64,000 nt of DNA from Marinobacter guineae (GTDB taxonomy: Bacteria; Pseudomonadota; Gammaproteobacteria; Pseudomonadales; Oleiphilaceae). The notes below the pieces were generated by a model that saw nothing but the letters and a program-made list of their open reading frames with translations, did no database searches and had not been told where the DNA came from. The translations under genes were made by a program, and so were the position numbers. The DNA is taken from contig NZ_KZ319342.1 of NCBI RefSeq assembly GCF_002744735.1, positions 1 through 64,000 on the forward strand. Reading direction: 5' to 3'. Positions within the stretch are counted from its first letter, which is position 1. Every line of letters begins with the position of its first letter. Positions 1 to 6,354 of this stretch are shown in pieces.

Positions 1-48
1 TTCCGCCGCATAGCGGCTCCAAACCGGCGCGTGAGCCGGGCGTTATGT
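1..48 (+). other. right half of an integron attC site
   Basis: The first 48 bases end in GTTATGT (42-48), the form of an attC right core (GTTRRRY). They contain the inner hairpin CGCCGC-ATA-GCGG and a right arm that matches bases 736-766 of the next site over 31 identical positions (13-43). The left half lies outside the window. Near-identical attC sites in successive cassettes are typical of a resident chromosomal integron array, which is inferred here. The stop codon of the first cassette gene (vapC, minus strand, 43-45) lies inside this core. Confidence 0.7.
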
Positions 49-444
49 TCCTCTCAGAGCAGGCTCAAGTCCAAGGTGATCAACAAAAGGGATAAAGTCG
101 CGATCCAAAAACAGCAGGGGTAGCTCCTTCTCTATGCAGAACGTAGCGATGATCACGTCGGCAGTTTTTCTGATCGTGATGCCCCTTTTACGAAGCACTC
201 GATAATTGTCGGCGCACTTGACTGCCATATCTTTGCCAAACATTTCATATTGATCCAGCGCAAGCAGGCTTTGTTTGGTCTGACGGTATTGTTTGTCGTT
301 GCCGATGCCTTGCAGGATTTCCAGAAATATGAGGTCACCGATAGCGACTGAACCTTGCACTATCGAGGCATCCAGCAGGTCAGTTTGCGGGTTTTTGACT
401 CCGTTGAAATAGTCGATCCAGACGCTGGTATCCACCAGTATCAT
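43..444 (-). CDS. vapC: VapC-type PIN-domain toxin
   Basis: This 133-residue protein has the PIN-domain ribonuclease layout. Acidic residues sit in the expected places: D5 in LVDTSVWID, E42 in FLEIL, D96 in TADVIIA and D114 in FLDRDF; in the family these hold the Mg2+ that cuts RNA, usually tRNA or rRNA. Its start overlaps the stop of the antitoxin gene by 4 bases (ATGA), so the pair is translationally coupled. The pair lies inside an integron cassette but reads against the array direction, so it must use its own promoter. The TAA stop is supplied by the attC core at the cassette joint. PIN toxins are confidently recognised; the exact RNA target is unknown. Confidence 0.9.
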   Translation of the reverse strand: MILVDTSVWIDYFNGVKNPQTDLLDASIVQGSVAIGDLIFLEILQGIGNDKQYRQTKQSLLALDQYEMFGKDMAVKCADNYRVLRKRGITIRKTADVIIATFCIEKELPLLFLDRDFIPFVDHLGLEPALRGT

Positions 445-635
445 CGGGCGCTCCGCATTTCATCCAGATTGCCTTCCCACTTGATTTTGCCTCGCAGCTT
501 TCGAATTTCCTGCTGCTTGCTCAGCTGGACCAAAAGTTTCAGACCTTGCTCAACGGCCTCTTTTTTGGTTTCGTAGCCGGAGACTTTGAGGGCTTCGGCC
601 ATCAACTGGTCGTCAATGACAATGTTCGTTCTCAT
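441..635 (-). CDS. vapB: VapB-type antitoxin
   Basis: A 64-residue protein beginning MRTNIVIDDQLM, with the short beta-strand followed by two helices of ribbon-helix-helix VapB antitoxins (the DUF2191 type). The charged C-terminal half (KIKWEGNLDEM) is the usual toxin-binding tail. The start at 635 is preferred over an upstream in-frame ATG at 674 because family members begin MRTN/MRTT and the upstream one lies inside the operator palindrome at 646-673. It precedes vapC and overlaps it by 4 bases. It should bind and repress its own promoter and neutralise VapC, as is usual for the family. Confidence 0.88.
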   Translation of the reverse strand: MRTNIVIDDQLMAEALKVSGYETKKEAVEQGLKLLVQLSKQQEIRKLRGKIKWEGNLDEMRSAR

Positions 636-645
636 GTTGCACCTA

Positions 646-673
646 TGTGTATGGTTTTCGATTTCTATACACA
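646..673. promoter_or_regulatory. inverted repeat, likely VapB operator
   Basis: TGTGTAT (646-652) and ATACACA (667-673) form a perfect 7-base inverted repeat separated by 14 bases, just upstream of the vapB start. Position and symmetry fit the self-repression operator of a VapBC pair. Binding is inferred. Confidence 0.55.
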
Positions 674-692
674 ATCTAGCACTTCAGGGAGA

Positions 693-766
693 GCATAACA
701 ATCGGCTGCACAGCGACCGGATTTCTCGCCGCTTTGCGGCTCCAAACCGGCGCGTGAGCCGGGCGT
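693..766 (+). other. attC site interrupted in its right core
   Basis: The left core GCATAAC (693-699) differs from RYYYAAC at one base. It is followed by CGGCT...ACCGG, an inner hairpin GCCGC-TTT-GCGGC (729-740), then CCGG...GAGCCG, giving the imperfect fold-back of an attC with unpaired bases in the left arm. The right side matches bases 13-43 of the window. After GGGCGT the expected GTTATGY core is broken and group II intron sequence begins. This is the joint between the vapBC cassette and the next one. Confidence 0.68.
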
Positions 767-1220
767 GTGTGCCGGGCATGGCACAGAACTAGGGAGCGGA
801 GCGCCGGGCATCGACGGCATGACCGTGGATGAGCTGCCAGATTATCTGCGCCACCACTGGCTGGAGATTCGGCACCAATTGCTCCAGCAAACCTACCGAC
901 CAAAACCGGTCCGGCGGGTCACCATTCCCAAACCAAACGGCGGTTCCCGCCCGCTGGGTGTCCCGACAGTGCTGGACCGCTTTATCCAGCAGGCGCTTGC
1001 CCAGGTTATCCAGAAGGATTGGGAACCCCGCTTCCACCCACACAGCTATGGCTTTCGTCCGGGGCGCTCTGCGCATCATGCGGTCCGATACGGACAGCGC
1101 TGCGCTTGGGAAGGTCGTAACTGGGTGGTGGATCTGGCCTGGAACACCGCCAAACCGGCCCACGGCCCGGCTGTGCCGGAGCTATGGACTGCCAGAACTG
1201 GCAGTGCGGTAACGGGTTGA
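765..1220 (+). pseudogene. fragment of group II intron reverse transcriptase/maturase
   Basis: The open frame carries early reverse-transcriptase blocks: GAPGIDGMTVDELP, then PKPNGGSRPLGVPTVLDRFI and HSYGFRPGRSAHHAV, up to NWVVDL. After VVDL, where the family continues into the catalytic domain, the protein changes to unrelated residues (AWNTAKPAHG...) and stops. The YADD active-site block, maturase and DNA-binding domains are missing, as is the N-terminus. The fragment cannot encode an active enzyme. The break is best explained by an internal deletion that brought the front of the gene next to the intron 3' end. Confidence 0.85.
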
Positions 1221-1307
1221 ATCAAGTCACTGAATCGCCGTGGTAGGTGATCCGTATGCCCGGTGGTGTGGGAGGAGGGGCATCGTGAGGTGCCTCCCTA
1301 TCCCGAT
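767..1307 (+). mobile_element. internally deleted group II intron inserted in an attC site
   Basis: The segment starts GTGTG, matching the group II intron 5' end consensus GUGYG, and ends CCTATCCCGAT after hairpins that look like domains V and VI (about 1232-1307). Only about 540 bases remain, against roughly 1.9-2.5 kb for intact introns. Most of the 5' RNA domains and the middle and end of the reverse transcriptase gene are gone. Joining the flanks gives GGGCGT+TAGTT, close to an attC right core, which suggests insertion exactly at that core. Intron class C members that target attC sites are known; assignment to that class is inference. Exact ends are uncertain by a few bases. Confidence 0.6.
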
Positions 1308-1331
1308 TAGTTGTGATTGCCTCACCTGAAA

Positions 1332-1351
1332 AGTGATACTATAGTGTCACT
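1332..1351. promoter_or_regulatory. 20-bp palindrome, likely toxin-antitoxin operator
   Basis: AGTGATACTATAGTGTCACT reads the same on both strands except for one mismatched pair. It sits 24 bases before the antitoxin ATG and includes a TACTAT-like -10 element, so a bound antitoxin would block the promoter. This is the arrangement expected for Phd/YefM self-repression. Confidence 0.6.
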
Positions 1352-1375
1352 ATTAGTCTGATTCAGGGTGAGCCC

Positions 1376-1633
1376 ATGAAAGTTGAGCTTGTTACGAACC
1401 TCAAGCGCCATGCCACAAAGATTCTGGCAGATCTGCGCTTGTCTAAAGAGCCGATATTGATCACGGAGCATGGTCAGCCATCCGCATACCTTGTCGATGT
1501 GCAGGATTACGAGTTTATGCAGCGCCGACTTGAGCTGCTTGAGGGGCTTTCACGGGGAGAGCGTGCTGTACTTGAGGGAAGAACGTACAGCCAAAATGAG
1601 GCCAGGGAGAAAATGAGTAAATGGCTGAAGTAA
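1376..1633 (+). CDS. Phd/YefM-family antitoxin
   Basis: An 85-residue protein with the Phd/YefM N-terminal fold: KVELVTNLKRHATKILADL, then EPILITEHGQPSAYLVDV, the strand-helix segments that form the DNA-binding dimer. The C-terminal part (about 55-85) is charged and helical, as in toxin-binding tails. It overlaps the toxin gene by 13 bases, so the two are translated together. A palindromic operator precedes it. It is a + strand integron cassette gene, the usual orientation relative to the attC that follows the toxin. Confidence 0.88.
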   Translation: MKVELVTNLKRHATKILADLRLSKEPILITEHGQPSAYLVDVQDYEFMQRRLELLEGLSRGERAVLEGRTYSQNEAREKMSKWLK

Positions 1634-1923
1634 TCTGGACGGAGCCCGCCCTTCAAGAACTGGATGCGATCGCTGAGTACATTGCTCTGGATAATCCTGC
1701 AGCCGCAAGTCATCTGGTCCAGGAAGTTTTCGATAAGGCCGAGCGTTTGGAAGATTTTCCCCAATCCGGACGGAATCCTCCAGAGCTCCCTGATTCGGTA
1801 TACAGGGAGGTAGTGGTTCCACCGTGTCGCATTTTTTATCGTGAGGATGAGAAGCGGGTTCTCGTCCTCTATGTCATGCGAGAGGAGCGGCAGCTTCGTG
1901 CATACATGCTTGGGAACAGCTAA
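1621..1923 (+). CDS. RelE/ParE-family toxin
   Basis: A 100-residue protein with the RelE/ParE layout: an N-terminal strand (EVIWTEPALQELDAIAEYI), two helices with DNPAAASHLV, then the strand set around YREVVVPPCRIFYR and VLVLYVMREER. Family members either cleave mRNA on the ribosome (RelE) or poison gyrase (ParE); the sequence alone does not decide which. It follows and overlaps its antitoxin. Its stop codon lies directly at the left edge of the attC at 1920, the compact layout of an integron cassette. Confidence 0.88.
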   Translation: MAEVIWTEPALQELDAIAEYIALDNPAAASHLVQEVFDKAERLEDFPQSGRNPPELPDSVYREVVVPPCRIFYREDEKRVLVLYVMREERQLRAYMLGNS

Positions 1924-1998
1924 CCAGGCGCGTCACTCGGATGCCTTTGTGTCCGCTTCGCTACGTCAAAGTCACCGGTGCGCTTCGGCGTTAAATGT
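1920..1998 (+). other. attC site closing the toxin-antitoxin cassette
   Basis: Starts GCTAACC at the toxin stop codon and ends GGCGTTAAAT, whose GTTAAAT (1992-1998) is a perfect GTTRRRY core. The arms pair imperfectly (GCGCGTCACTCGG with CCGGTGCGC; CTTTG with CAAAG) and leave unpaired bases on one side, as attC sites do. Its sequence differs from the other two sites, so this cassette may have come from a different array. Beyond it the chromosomal gene order begins. Confidence 0.65.
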
Positions 1999-2014
1999 CA
2001 AAGCAGTGGCCGAT

Positions 2015-2947
2015 TTACATTTCTTCATGAACCTGGCCATAGGCCAGCATCGCGAACAAACCTGTACCGCCGAGAATGTTGCCGATGAGTACCGGGGAGA
2101 TATGGTAGATCAAGGCGGTAAAGATATTCATTTCCCCACTGAGCACCAAAGTGAAAATTTCGTTTGACCCGGCAATCACATGGGTAAAGCCACCCGCCGC
2201 GATCAGCCAGGTAAATATGACAATAACCAGCACTTCGGAACTCTTCGCCGAAGGCAGCATCCACACCAGAGCAGCTATGAAAAAGCCCGATGGAATACCC
2301 CGCAAAAGCGTCTCGGACGGGGTCAGCGTAGCCAGGTGGTGCGATATCTCCAGGATCGCCGCGAGGGCGTCGACGGGAAGGATGCCCCCGTGGACGCCGA
2401 TGGCGGCGGTAATAAACGTGCCAAACAAATTCGCCGCAAGCACAATTCCCCAAAGGCGCGCGGTGCAATAGAACCGGTTGCCCGTCGGCTGGGCCAGAAC
2501 CGGCAGCACGACGGTGATAGTATTCTCGGTGAATAGTTGAAGCCGGCACAGGATCACCAGGACAAACCCGAACGAGTAGCCAAGGCTTTCAATCAAGGTC
2601 AGGTAGGGGTGATCTGAGCCCAGGTTGGAGCGGATAATTCCCTCGACGAGGACCGAGGTCGAAATACCGATCCCCGCTGCCACACCGGACCACCAGAGCG
2701 ACATTTTCGGGCGTTGTAGCTCCTCTTCGCCCTCGCGCAGGATGATGGAATAAACAGTCAGCGAAGATAGACCGCCATGTTCGGCTACGGTATCACGCTC
2801 TTTCTTAGTCAGTGACTTTTCGCTCGACGTCGGTGTCTGTTCGCGGGATTCGCGATCCTGGGCCTTGGCGCGAGACTCTTGCTCGTCCGAGGCCTCCTTG
2901 GCTTTCTTTTCGGAGGAGATATCCTGGTTGGCTTCCCTGTCACTCAT
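2015..2947 (-). CDS. formate/nitrite transporter family channel, YfdC-like
   Basis: A 310-residue inner-membrane protein. The first 70 or so residues are highly charged and low in complexity (MSDREANQDISSEKKAKEAS onward), probably cytoplasmic. The rest holds about six membrane segments of the FocA/NirC fold, including SLWWSGVAAGIGISTSVLVE, GYSFGFVLVIL and GSNEIFTLVLSGEM. E. coli YfdC has the same length and the same charged leader. The family moves small monovalent anions such as formate or nitrite; the substrate here is unknown. Its end lies only 16 bases from the last attC, marking the border of the cassette array. It is divergent from the flavin reductase gene. Confidence 0.85.
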   Translation of the reverse strand: MSDREANQDISSEKKAKEASDEQESRAKAQDRESREQTPTSSEKSLTKKERDTVAEHGGLSSLTVYSIILREGEEELQRPKMSLWWSGVAAGIGISTSVLVEGIIRSNLGSDHPYLTLIESLGYSFGFVLVILCRLQLFTENTITVVLPVLAQPTGNRFYCTARLWGIVLAANLFGTFITAAIGVHGGILPVDALAAILEISHHLATLTPSETLLRGIPSGFFIAALVWMLPSAKSSEVLVIVIFTWLIAAGGFTHVIAGSNEIFTLVLSGEMNIFTALIYHISPVLIGNILGGTGLFAMLAYGQVHEEM

Positions 2948-3179
2948 TCAACCGCCCTTTAGCCATCCAGAAACGTTTGTGTTGCTGCAAGATCGAGCCT
3001 GCTGGAAAGTTGTCTACAGTAATTATGATAGCTTAGATACAGTATTCGGACACAACGCAGGCCAGAGAATGGGAAAACTTCTCGTATAAATGGCCTCCGT
3101 TTGAGGCTCGGGGCTGTAATGCTTTTCAGAGGAAGTCCAGAATTGAAATTCATCCGGACGCCGATCGTGAGGAGCTCCC

Positions 3180-3722
3180 ATGATTCAGTTGGAACTGAGC
3201 AAGGCTTTTACCCTGATGGAGTCCGGGCCTGTGGTCCTCGTGACAACCCATGATGGAAAGAAAGACAACATCATGACCATTTCCTGGACCATGGTGATGG
3301 ATTTCACTCCGGTGTTTGCTATCACCACGGGTGAATGGAATTACTCCTTCGCGGCGTTGCGAAAGAATCGGGAGTGCGTTATTGCAATTCCCACCGTCGA
3401 CCTATTGGATAAGGTGGTTGGCATAGGGATGTGCTCTGGGACAGACACAGACAAGTTTGACAAATTCAGGCTCACACCGCTGCAGGCCAAGCTCGTCAGG
3501 CCGCCGCTGATCAAAGAATGCCTCGCCAACATTGAGTGCAAGGTCATCGACATCGTTGAGAAGCACAACATCGTTGTGTTGAAGGCGGTTGCCGCATACA
3601 CCGATACCGCACGCAAGGAGAAGCGCATGGTTCACGCGGTTGGTGACGGAACGTTCATCATCGACGGGCAAACCATTGACCGGAAAAAGATGATGGCATC
3701 CAAGCTTCCACCAGGCGTTTGA
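3180..3722 (+). CDS. flavin reductase-like FMN-binding protein
   Basis: A 180-residue protein of the FMN-binding split-barrel family. The characteristic front half is present: GPVVLVTTHDGKKDNIMTIS, then MDFTPVFAITTGEWNYSF, which holds FMN in flavoredoxin and related flavin reductases. The TDTDKFDKF and LANIECKVID stretches are also typical. It probably reduces flavin or transfers electrons to a partner. It ends 40 bases before the convergent radical SAM gene. Because that enzyme needs a reductant, a functional link is possible but not shown. Confidence 0.85.
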   Translation: MIQLELSKAFTLMESGPVVLVTTHDGKKDNIMTISWTMVMDFTPVFAITTGEWNYSFAALRKNRECVIAIPTVDLLDKVVGIGMCSGTDTDKFDKFRLTPLQAKLVRPPLIKECLANIECKVIDIVEKHNIVVLKAVAAYTDTARKEKRMVHAVGDGTFIIDGQTIDRKKMMASKLPPGV

Positions 3723-3762
3723 AGCTGCCAGAAAGCTACTCAATGGTGGCGACTCAGACAGG

Positions 3763-4932
3763 TCACACCCGGTGATCACTGAGCCGCACTGGCTGCCTCC
3801 GCGCCCCCCAATGCCCCGGCGGGCCTTCAAAGACACCGGCACAGGCGGTACCGCAAGACTTGCAGTGGCCGTCATCGGTCAGGTTCCAGGCGCCTAATAC
3901 GTACCAGTCGCGGCCAATCAGCAGTTCGCCGCAGTTGTGGCAATAGGTGCTGCCGCCGGAGCTATCATGCACATTGCCGGTGTAGGCGTAGCGAACGCCA
4001 TTTTCCATGGCAATCTTACGGGCCCGGGTCAGGGTCTCTGGCGGGGTTGGTGGGGTATCCATCATTTTCCAGTCCGGATGGAATGCGGTGAAGTGCATGG
4101 GTACGTCCGGTCCCAGCTTCTCCACCACCCACTGGGTCATCTCATTCAGCTCCTGCTCTGAATCATTTTCGCCCGGGATGAGCAGGGTGGTGAGTTCCAG
4201 CCATACGCTGGTTTCGTGTTTTATGTATTCGAGGGTTTCCAGAACTGGTTGCAGGTGCCCGCCTGTAACCTTGTGGTAGAAGTGCTCAGTAAAGGCTTTG
4301 AGGTCAACGTTGGCGGCATCCATGTACTGATAGAATTCCCGGCGGGGTTCTTCGGTTACGTATCCTGCCGTTACCGCAACCGAGCGCACACCCACTGCAT
4401 GGCACGCCCTGGCCACATCAATGGCGTATTCGTGGAAAATCACCGGGTCGTTGTACGTAAACGCAACGCTCTTGCAGCCCAGGTTCCGGGCTGCGCGGGC
4501 AATGTCTTCGGGGCTGGCCTGGTCGGCCAGTTCGTCGGTTTCCCGGGACTTGGTCATGTCCCAGTTCTGGCAGAATTTGCAGGCCAGATTGCAGCCTGCG
4601 GTGCCAAATGAAAGGGTTGGGGTGCCGGGCAGAAAATGGTTCAGGGGCTTCTTTTCGATCGGGTCGATGCAGTAACCACTGGAACGTCCGTAGGTAGTGA
4701 GAACCATCGTGTCGTTGAGGCGTCCACGAACGAAGCAAAGTCCTCTCTGGCCTTCGTGCAGTTTGCAAAATCTCGGGCAAAGGTCGCACTGGATGCGGCT
4801 GTCATCAAGCCAATGCCAGAACCCGACCTCGCGGCCCTGAAGAACCGGTATATCGCCCACAGTGAAATCCCTCGCGATTTCGCTTCCGAACTGCCTCAAA
4901 TAATCTATAGTTTCTTCACGAGGGTGTGTCAA
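3763..4932 (-). CDS. amrS: AmmeMemoRadiSam system radical SAM enzyme
   Basis: A 389-residue radical SAM protein. The cluster-binding motif CNLACKFC gives C114, C118 and C121. Four cysteines precede it (C49, C52, C56, C66 in CDLCPRFC...GLC), possibly an extra metal site. The C-terminus has a zinc-ribbon pattern (CHNCG...CKSCGTAC). This architecture matches the family named after its partners AMMECR1 and MEMO, which occurs in archaea and bacteria and has no established reaction. It is related to pyruvate formate-lyase activases. It is transcribed divergently from the MEMO-like gene with a 59-base gap, so one promoter region probably serves both. Confidence 0.9.
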   Translation of the reverse strand: MTHPREETIDYLRQFGSEIARDFTVGDIPVLQGREVGFWHWLDDSRIQCDLCPRFCKLHEGQRGLCFVRGRLNDTMVLTTYGRSSGYCIDPIEKKPLNHFLPGTPTLSFGTAGCNLACKFCQNWDMTKSRETDELADQASPEDIARAARNLGCKSVAFTYNDPVIFHEYAIDVARACHAVGVRSVAVTAGYVTEEPRREFYQYMDAANVDLKAFTEHFYHKVTGGHLQPVLETLEYIKHETSVWLELTTLLIPGENDSEQELNEMTQWVVEKLGPDVPMHFTAFHPDWKMMDTPPTPPETLTRARKIAMENGVRYAYTGNVHDSSGGSTYCHNCGELLIGRDWYVLGAWNLTDDGHCKSCGTACAGVFEGPPGHWGARRQPVRLSDHRV

Positions 4933-4991
4933 TTTCTTTAATAGACAGGGCGAGCTCGCCCCCGGTCGCTCTGTTAAGCAGGTGATCTGCT

Positions 4992-5801
4992 ATGTCTGCC
5001 AACATACGAAAAGCCGCTGTCGCGGGTATGTTCTATCCGGACGATCCTGCCCAGCTCAGAGCCATGGTGGACGGTTTCCTGAAACAGGTCCCTGTGAAAG
5101 GGCCGGCTCCCAAAGCCATTATTGTTCCCCATGCCGGATACCAGTTTTCGGGCCCGGTTGCCGCTAGCGCTTACGCACAGCTTGCACCTCTTCGCGACCG
5201 CATACACAGGGTGGTCCTTCTGGGGCCTTCCCACCGCGTACCCCTGAGAGGCATTGCGGCGCCGACTTCGGATTTCTTCGAGACGCCGCTGGGCAATGTC
5301 GCAGTGGAGCAGGGTACACTGGCCAGCCTGCAATCCTTGCCCCAGGTTGGTTATCTGGATTCACCTCACCAGCTTGAACACAGCCTGGAGGTGCATTTGC
5401 CGTTCCTGCAATCGGTTTTTGACCGCTTCACCCTGGTGCCGCTTGTTGTAGGAGAAACTTCCCCTGAGGACGTGGCCGAGGTGCTGGAAGCACTCTGGGG
5501 CGGCAACGAGACCCTGATTGTGATCAGTTCCGATCTGAGTCACTATCACAGCTACCCGGTTGCCCGGGAGCTGGACAGCAATACCACCAGAAACATCGAG
5601 ACTCTGGACTACCGCCATATCGGATACGATGATGCCTGCGGGCGAAATCCAGTTAACGGACTGTTGTATCTGGCAGAGAAAAAAGGTCTGAAAGTTACCA
5701 CCCTGGACCTGCGAAATTCCGGTGACACGGCCGGGCCGAGGGACCGGGTAGTCGGCTACGGTGCCTATGCCCTAACCGAAGCATCGGCCCGGCATGCTTG
5801 A
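4992..5801 (+). CDS. amrB: AmmeMemoRadiSam system protein B (MEMO1 homologue)
   Basis: A 269-residue member of the MEMO family, related to extradiol dioxygenases. The conserved metal-site candidates are present: H47 (IVPHAGYQFSG), H81 (GPSHRVPL), H184/H186 (SDLSHYHSY) and C216 (DDACGRNP). Human MEMO1 has comparable histidines and a cysteine that bind metal, so metal binding is likely. No reaction is established. The 3' end overlaps the AMMECR1 gene by 8 bases, indicating one transcript and a shared role with the radical SAM enzyme encoded divergently. Confidence 0.92.
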   Translation: MSANIRKAAVAGMFYPDDPAQLRAMVDGFLKQVPVKGPAPKAIIVPHAGYQFSGPVAASAYAQLAPLRDRIHRVVLLGPSHRVPLRGIAAPTSDFFETPLGNVAVEQGTLASLQSLPQVGYLDSPHQLEHSLEVHLPFLQSVFDRFTLVPLVVGETSPEDVAEVLEALWGGNETLIVISSDLSHYHSYPVARELDSNTTRNIETLDYRHIGYDDACGRNPVNGLLYLAEKKGLKVTTLDLRNSGDTAGPRDRVVGYGAYALTEASARHA

Positions 5802-6354
5802 TGAACAGGAACGACAGACTCTGTTGCAGGTGGCTTCAGCCTCGGTTAGCCATGGCCTCGAATTCGGACAGCCGTTGCCGATTGAACCGGAGGATTATCC
5901 GGAGAGGCTGGCAAAACCCGGAGCCTGTTTTGTCACACTGGAAATCTCTGGCCGTTTGAGAGGCTGCATCGGTTCTCTGGAGGCCTGGCGCCCCCTTGTT
6001 CTGGACTGTGCGGAAAACGCCTTTGCCGCAGCTTTCCGCGACTTCCGCTTTCCCCCGGTTGCAGAGCAGGAGCTGGATCTGTTGGACTATCAAGTGTCGG
6101 GCCTGAGTGTGCCCGCACCTCTTTATTTCCAGTCTGAGGATGATCTGCTCTCGCAGTTACGTCCCGGCACGGATGGCTTGGTGCTTGTTCTGGGCGATCG
6201 GCGTGCCACCTTTTTACCGTCGGTGTGGGAGAACCTGCCAGAGCCTCGGGAATTTCTTCGTCATCTGAAGCAAAAAGCAGGACTGGCGCCAGAGTACTGG
6301 TCCGATGCTATCAAGGCATTTCGCTATACCGTCGAATCCATCAGGAGGATGTAA
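5794..6354 (+). CDS. amrA: AmmeMemoRadiSam system protein A (AMMECR1 family)
   Basis: A 186-residue AMMECR1-domain protein. It shows the family hallmarks: GACFVTLEISGRLRGCIGSLE (about 47-67), with the LRGCIG core, AAFRDFRFPPV, and the C-terminal FLPSVWENLPEPREFL. In some organisms this domain is fused to the MEMO-like domain, which supports a joint function. The biochemical role is unknown. Its stop overlaps the start of the Lon-like protease (TAATG), so proteins B, A and the protease form one operon. Confidence 0.92.
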   Translation: MLDEQERQTLLQVASASVSHGLEFGQPLPIEPEDYPERLAKPGACFVTLEISGRLRGCIGSLEAWRPLVLDCAENAFAAAFRDFRFPPVAEQELDLLDYQVSGLSVPAPLYFQSEDDLLSQLRPGTDGLVLVLGDRRATFLPSVWENLPEPREFLRHLKQKAGLAPEYWSDAIKAFRYTVESIRRM

